NCBI RefSeq assembly: GCF_010686705.1
Contig: NZ_JAAGWY010000001.1
Coordinates: forward strand, 1,591,914-1,655,913
Reading direction: 5' to 3'
Source of the DNA: Leifsonia tongyongensis
Lineage (GTDB): Bacteria > Actinomycetota > Actinomycetes > Actinomycetales > Microbacteriaceae
DNA length: 64,000 bases
This document shows, piece by piece, positions 63,929 through 64,000 of the stretch. Position 1 is the stretch's first letter. Each line of letters opens with the position of its first letter. The position numbers were made by a program, and so were the translations under genes. Under the pieces are notes generated by a model. That model searched no databases. It saw only the letters and a list, made by a program, of their open reading frames with translations, and was not told where the DNA came from.

Positions 63929-63929
63929 T

Positions 63930-64000
63930 CTAGGAAGCCCCTGGCCATCGGCCGGGGGCTTTTTGGTTGTTGCGCCAGTAGGTGCGGGTGGGGTCGATGT
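63930..64000 (-). CDS. Probable transposase C-terminal end (partial)
   Basis: Reading left from the window edge, the frame ends at TAG (63932-63930) and encodes IDPTRTYW... and a KAPGRWPGAS end (22 codons visible). The IDPTRxY form resembles the tail of IS481-family transposases. Only the tail is visible, so the call is tentative. Confidence 0.4.
   Translation of the reverse strand, partial: IDPTRTYWRNNQKAPGRWPGAS
63936..63964. terminator. Rho-independent terminator
   Basis: AGCCCC-T-GGCC-ATC-GGCC-G-GGGGCT followed by TTTT forms a strong stem at 63936-63960. It ends the tRNA transcript and at the same time lies inside the putative transposase 3' coding end. Confidence 0.75.

Overview
The window is high-GC DNA from an actinobacterium, most likely of the Microbacteriaceae. 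The evidence is frequent GTG/TTG starts, 4-bp ATGA gene overlaps, strong GC bias at third codon positions, a sortase-anchored VaFE-repeat protein with an LAxTG-type signal, a helR gene behind a rifamycin-associated element, a BioQ-like/BioY-EcfA-EcfT biotin locus and DtxR/IdeR-type iron boxes. The genus is an inference. Nothing here looks like a large mobile island; the only transposon trace is at the right edge.

Layout. 1-4.8 kb: the tail of a cell-wall-anchored adhesin-like protein, a small hypothetical, an F420/NADP-type dinucleotide-binding protein, an alpha/beta hydrolase divergent from its MarR regulator, and a membrane-anchored hypothetical. 4.9-7.1 kb: helR, with a rifamycin-associated element just upstream. 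7.3-10.5 kb: two membrane-anchored hypotheticals, a VOC-ArsR pair under a self-repressed, apparently leaderless promoter, and a BioQ-like TetR gene. 10.5-15.2 kb: a tightly overlapping operon bioY / MenE-like AMP ligase / thiolase-like / ecfA / ecfT / CHY zinc-finger, controlled by three phased BioQ-type operators. 16.2-24.2 kb: a complete kdp potassium system (two micropeptides, kdpABC, kdpD, kdpE). 24.3-34.2 kb: repair and redox genes (short UvrA paralogue, AlkX-like winged-helix protein, AlkD-like protein, Mug glycosylase, thioredoxin-reductase-like protein fused to a cyclic-nucleotide-binding domain, PQQ-propeller lipoprotein). 34.2-46.9 kb: membrane and secreted proteins, two COG4705 paralogues, a two-component system, a GT-C glycosyltransferase, hemerythrin, a ZIP transporter under an iron box, and an SDR. 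47-53.9 kb: a DUF998-like membrane protein, a Ser/Thr kinase preceded by an 11-bp phased repeat, an EamA exporter with a CGNR regulator, and a Baeyer-Villiger-type monooxygenase. 54-61.2 kb: a histone-H1-like polycationic protein, then a Pls/PosA-family poly-amino-acid synthetase of 1320 residues overlapping an M1 aminopeptidase, with a convergent phosphopantetheinyl transferase. This is the best candidate for an uncharacterised biosynthetic system: a cationic isopeptide polymer made by the synthetase, activated by the transferase and trimmed or degraded by the peptidase. 61-64 kb: small housekeeping genes, a tRNA-Arg(ACG) and a probable IS end.

Between genes lie many palindromic elements. 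Two are true families: a CCCGCCA hairpin in 3 copies and a GTGCGCT hairpin in 3 loci. Several more are single long perfect inverted repeats at gene ends, mostly at convergent junctions. They probably act as bidirectional terminators or REP/MITE-like elements.
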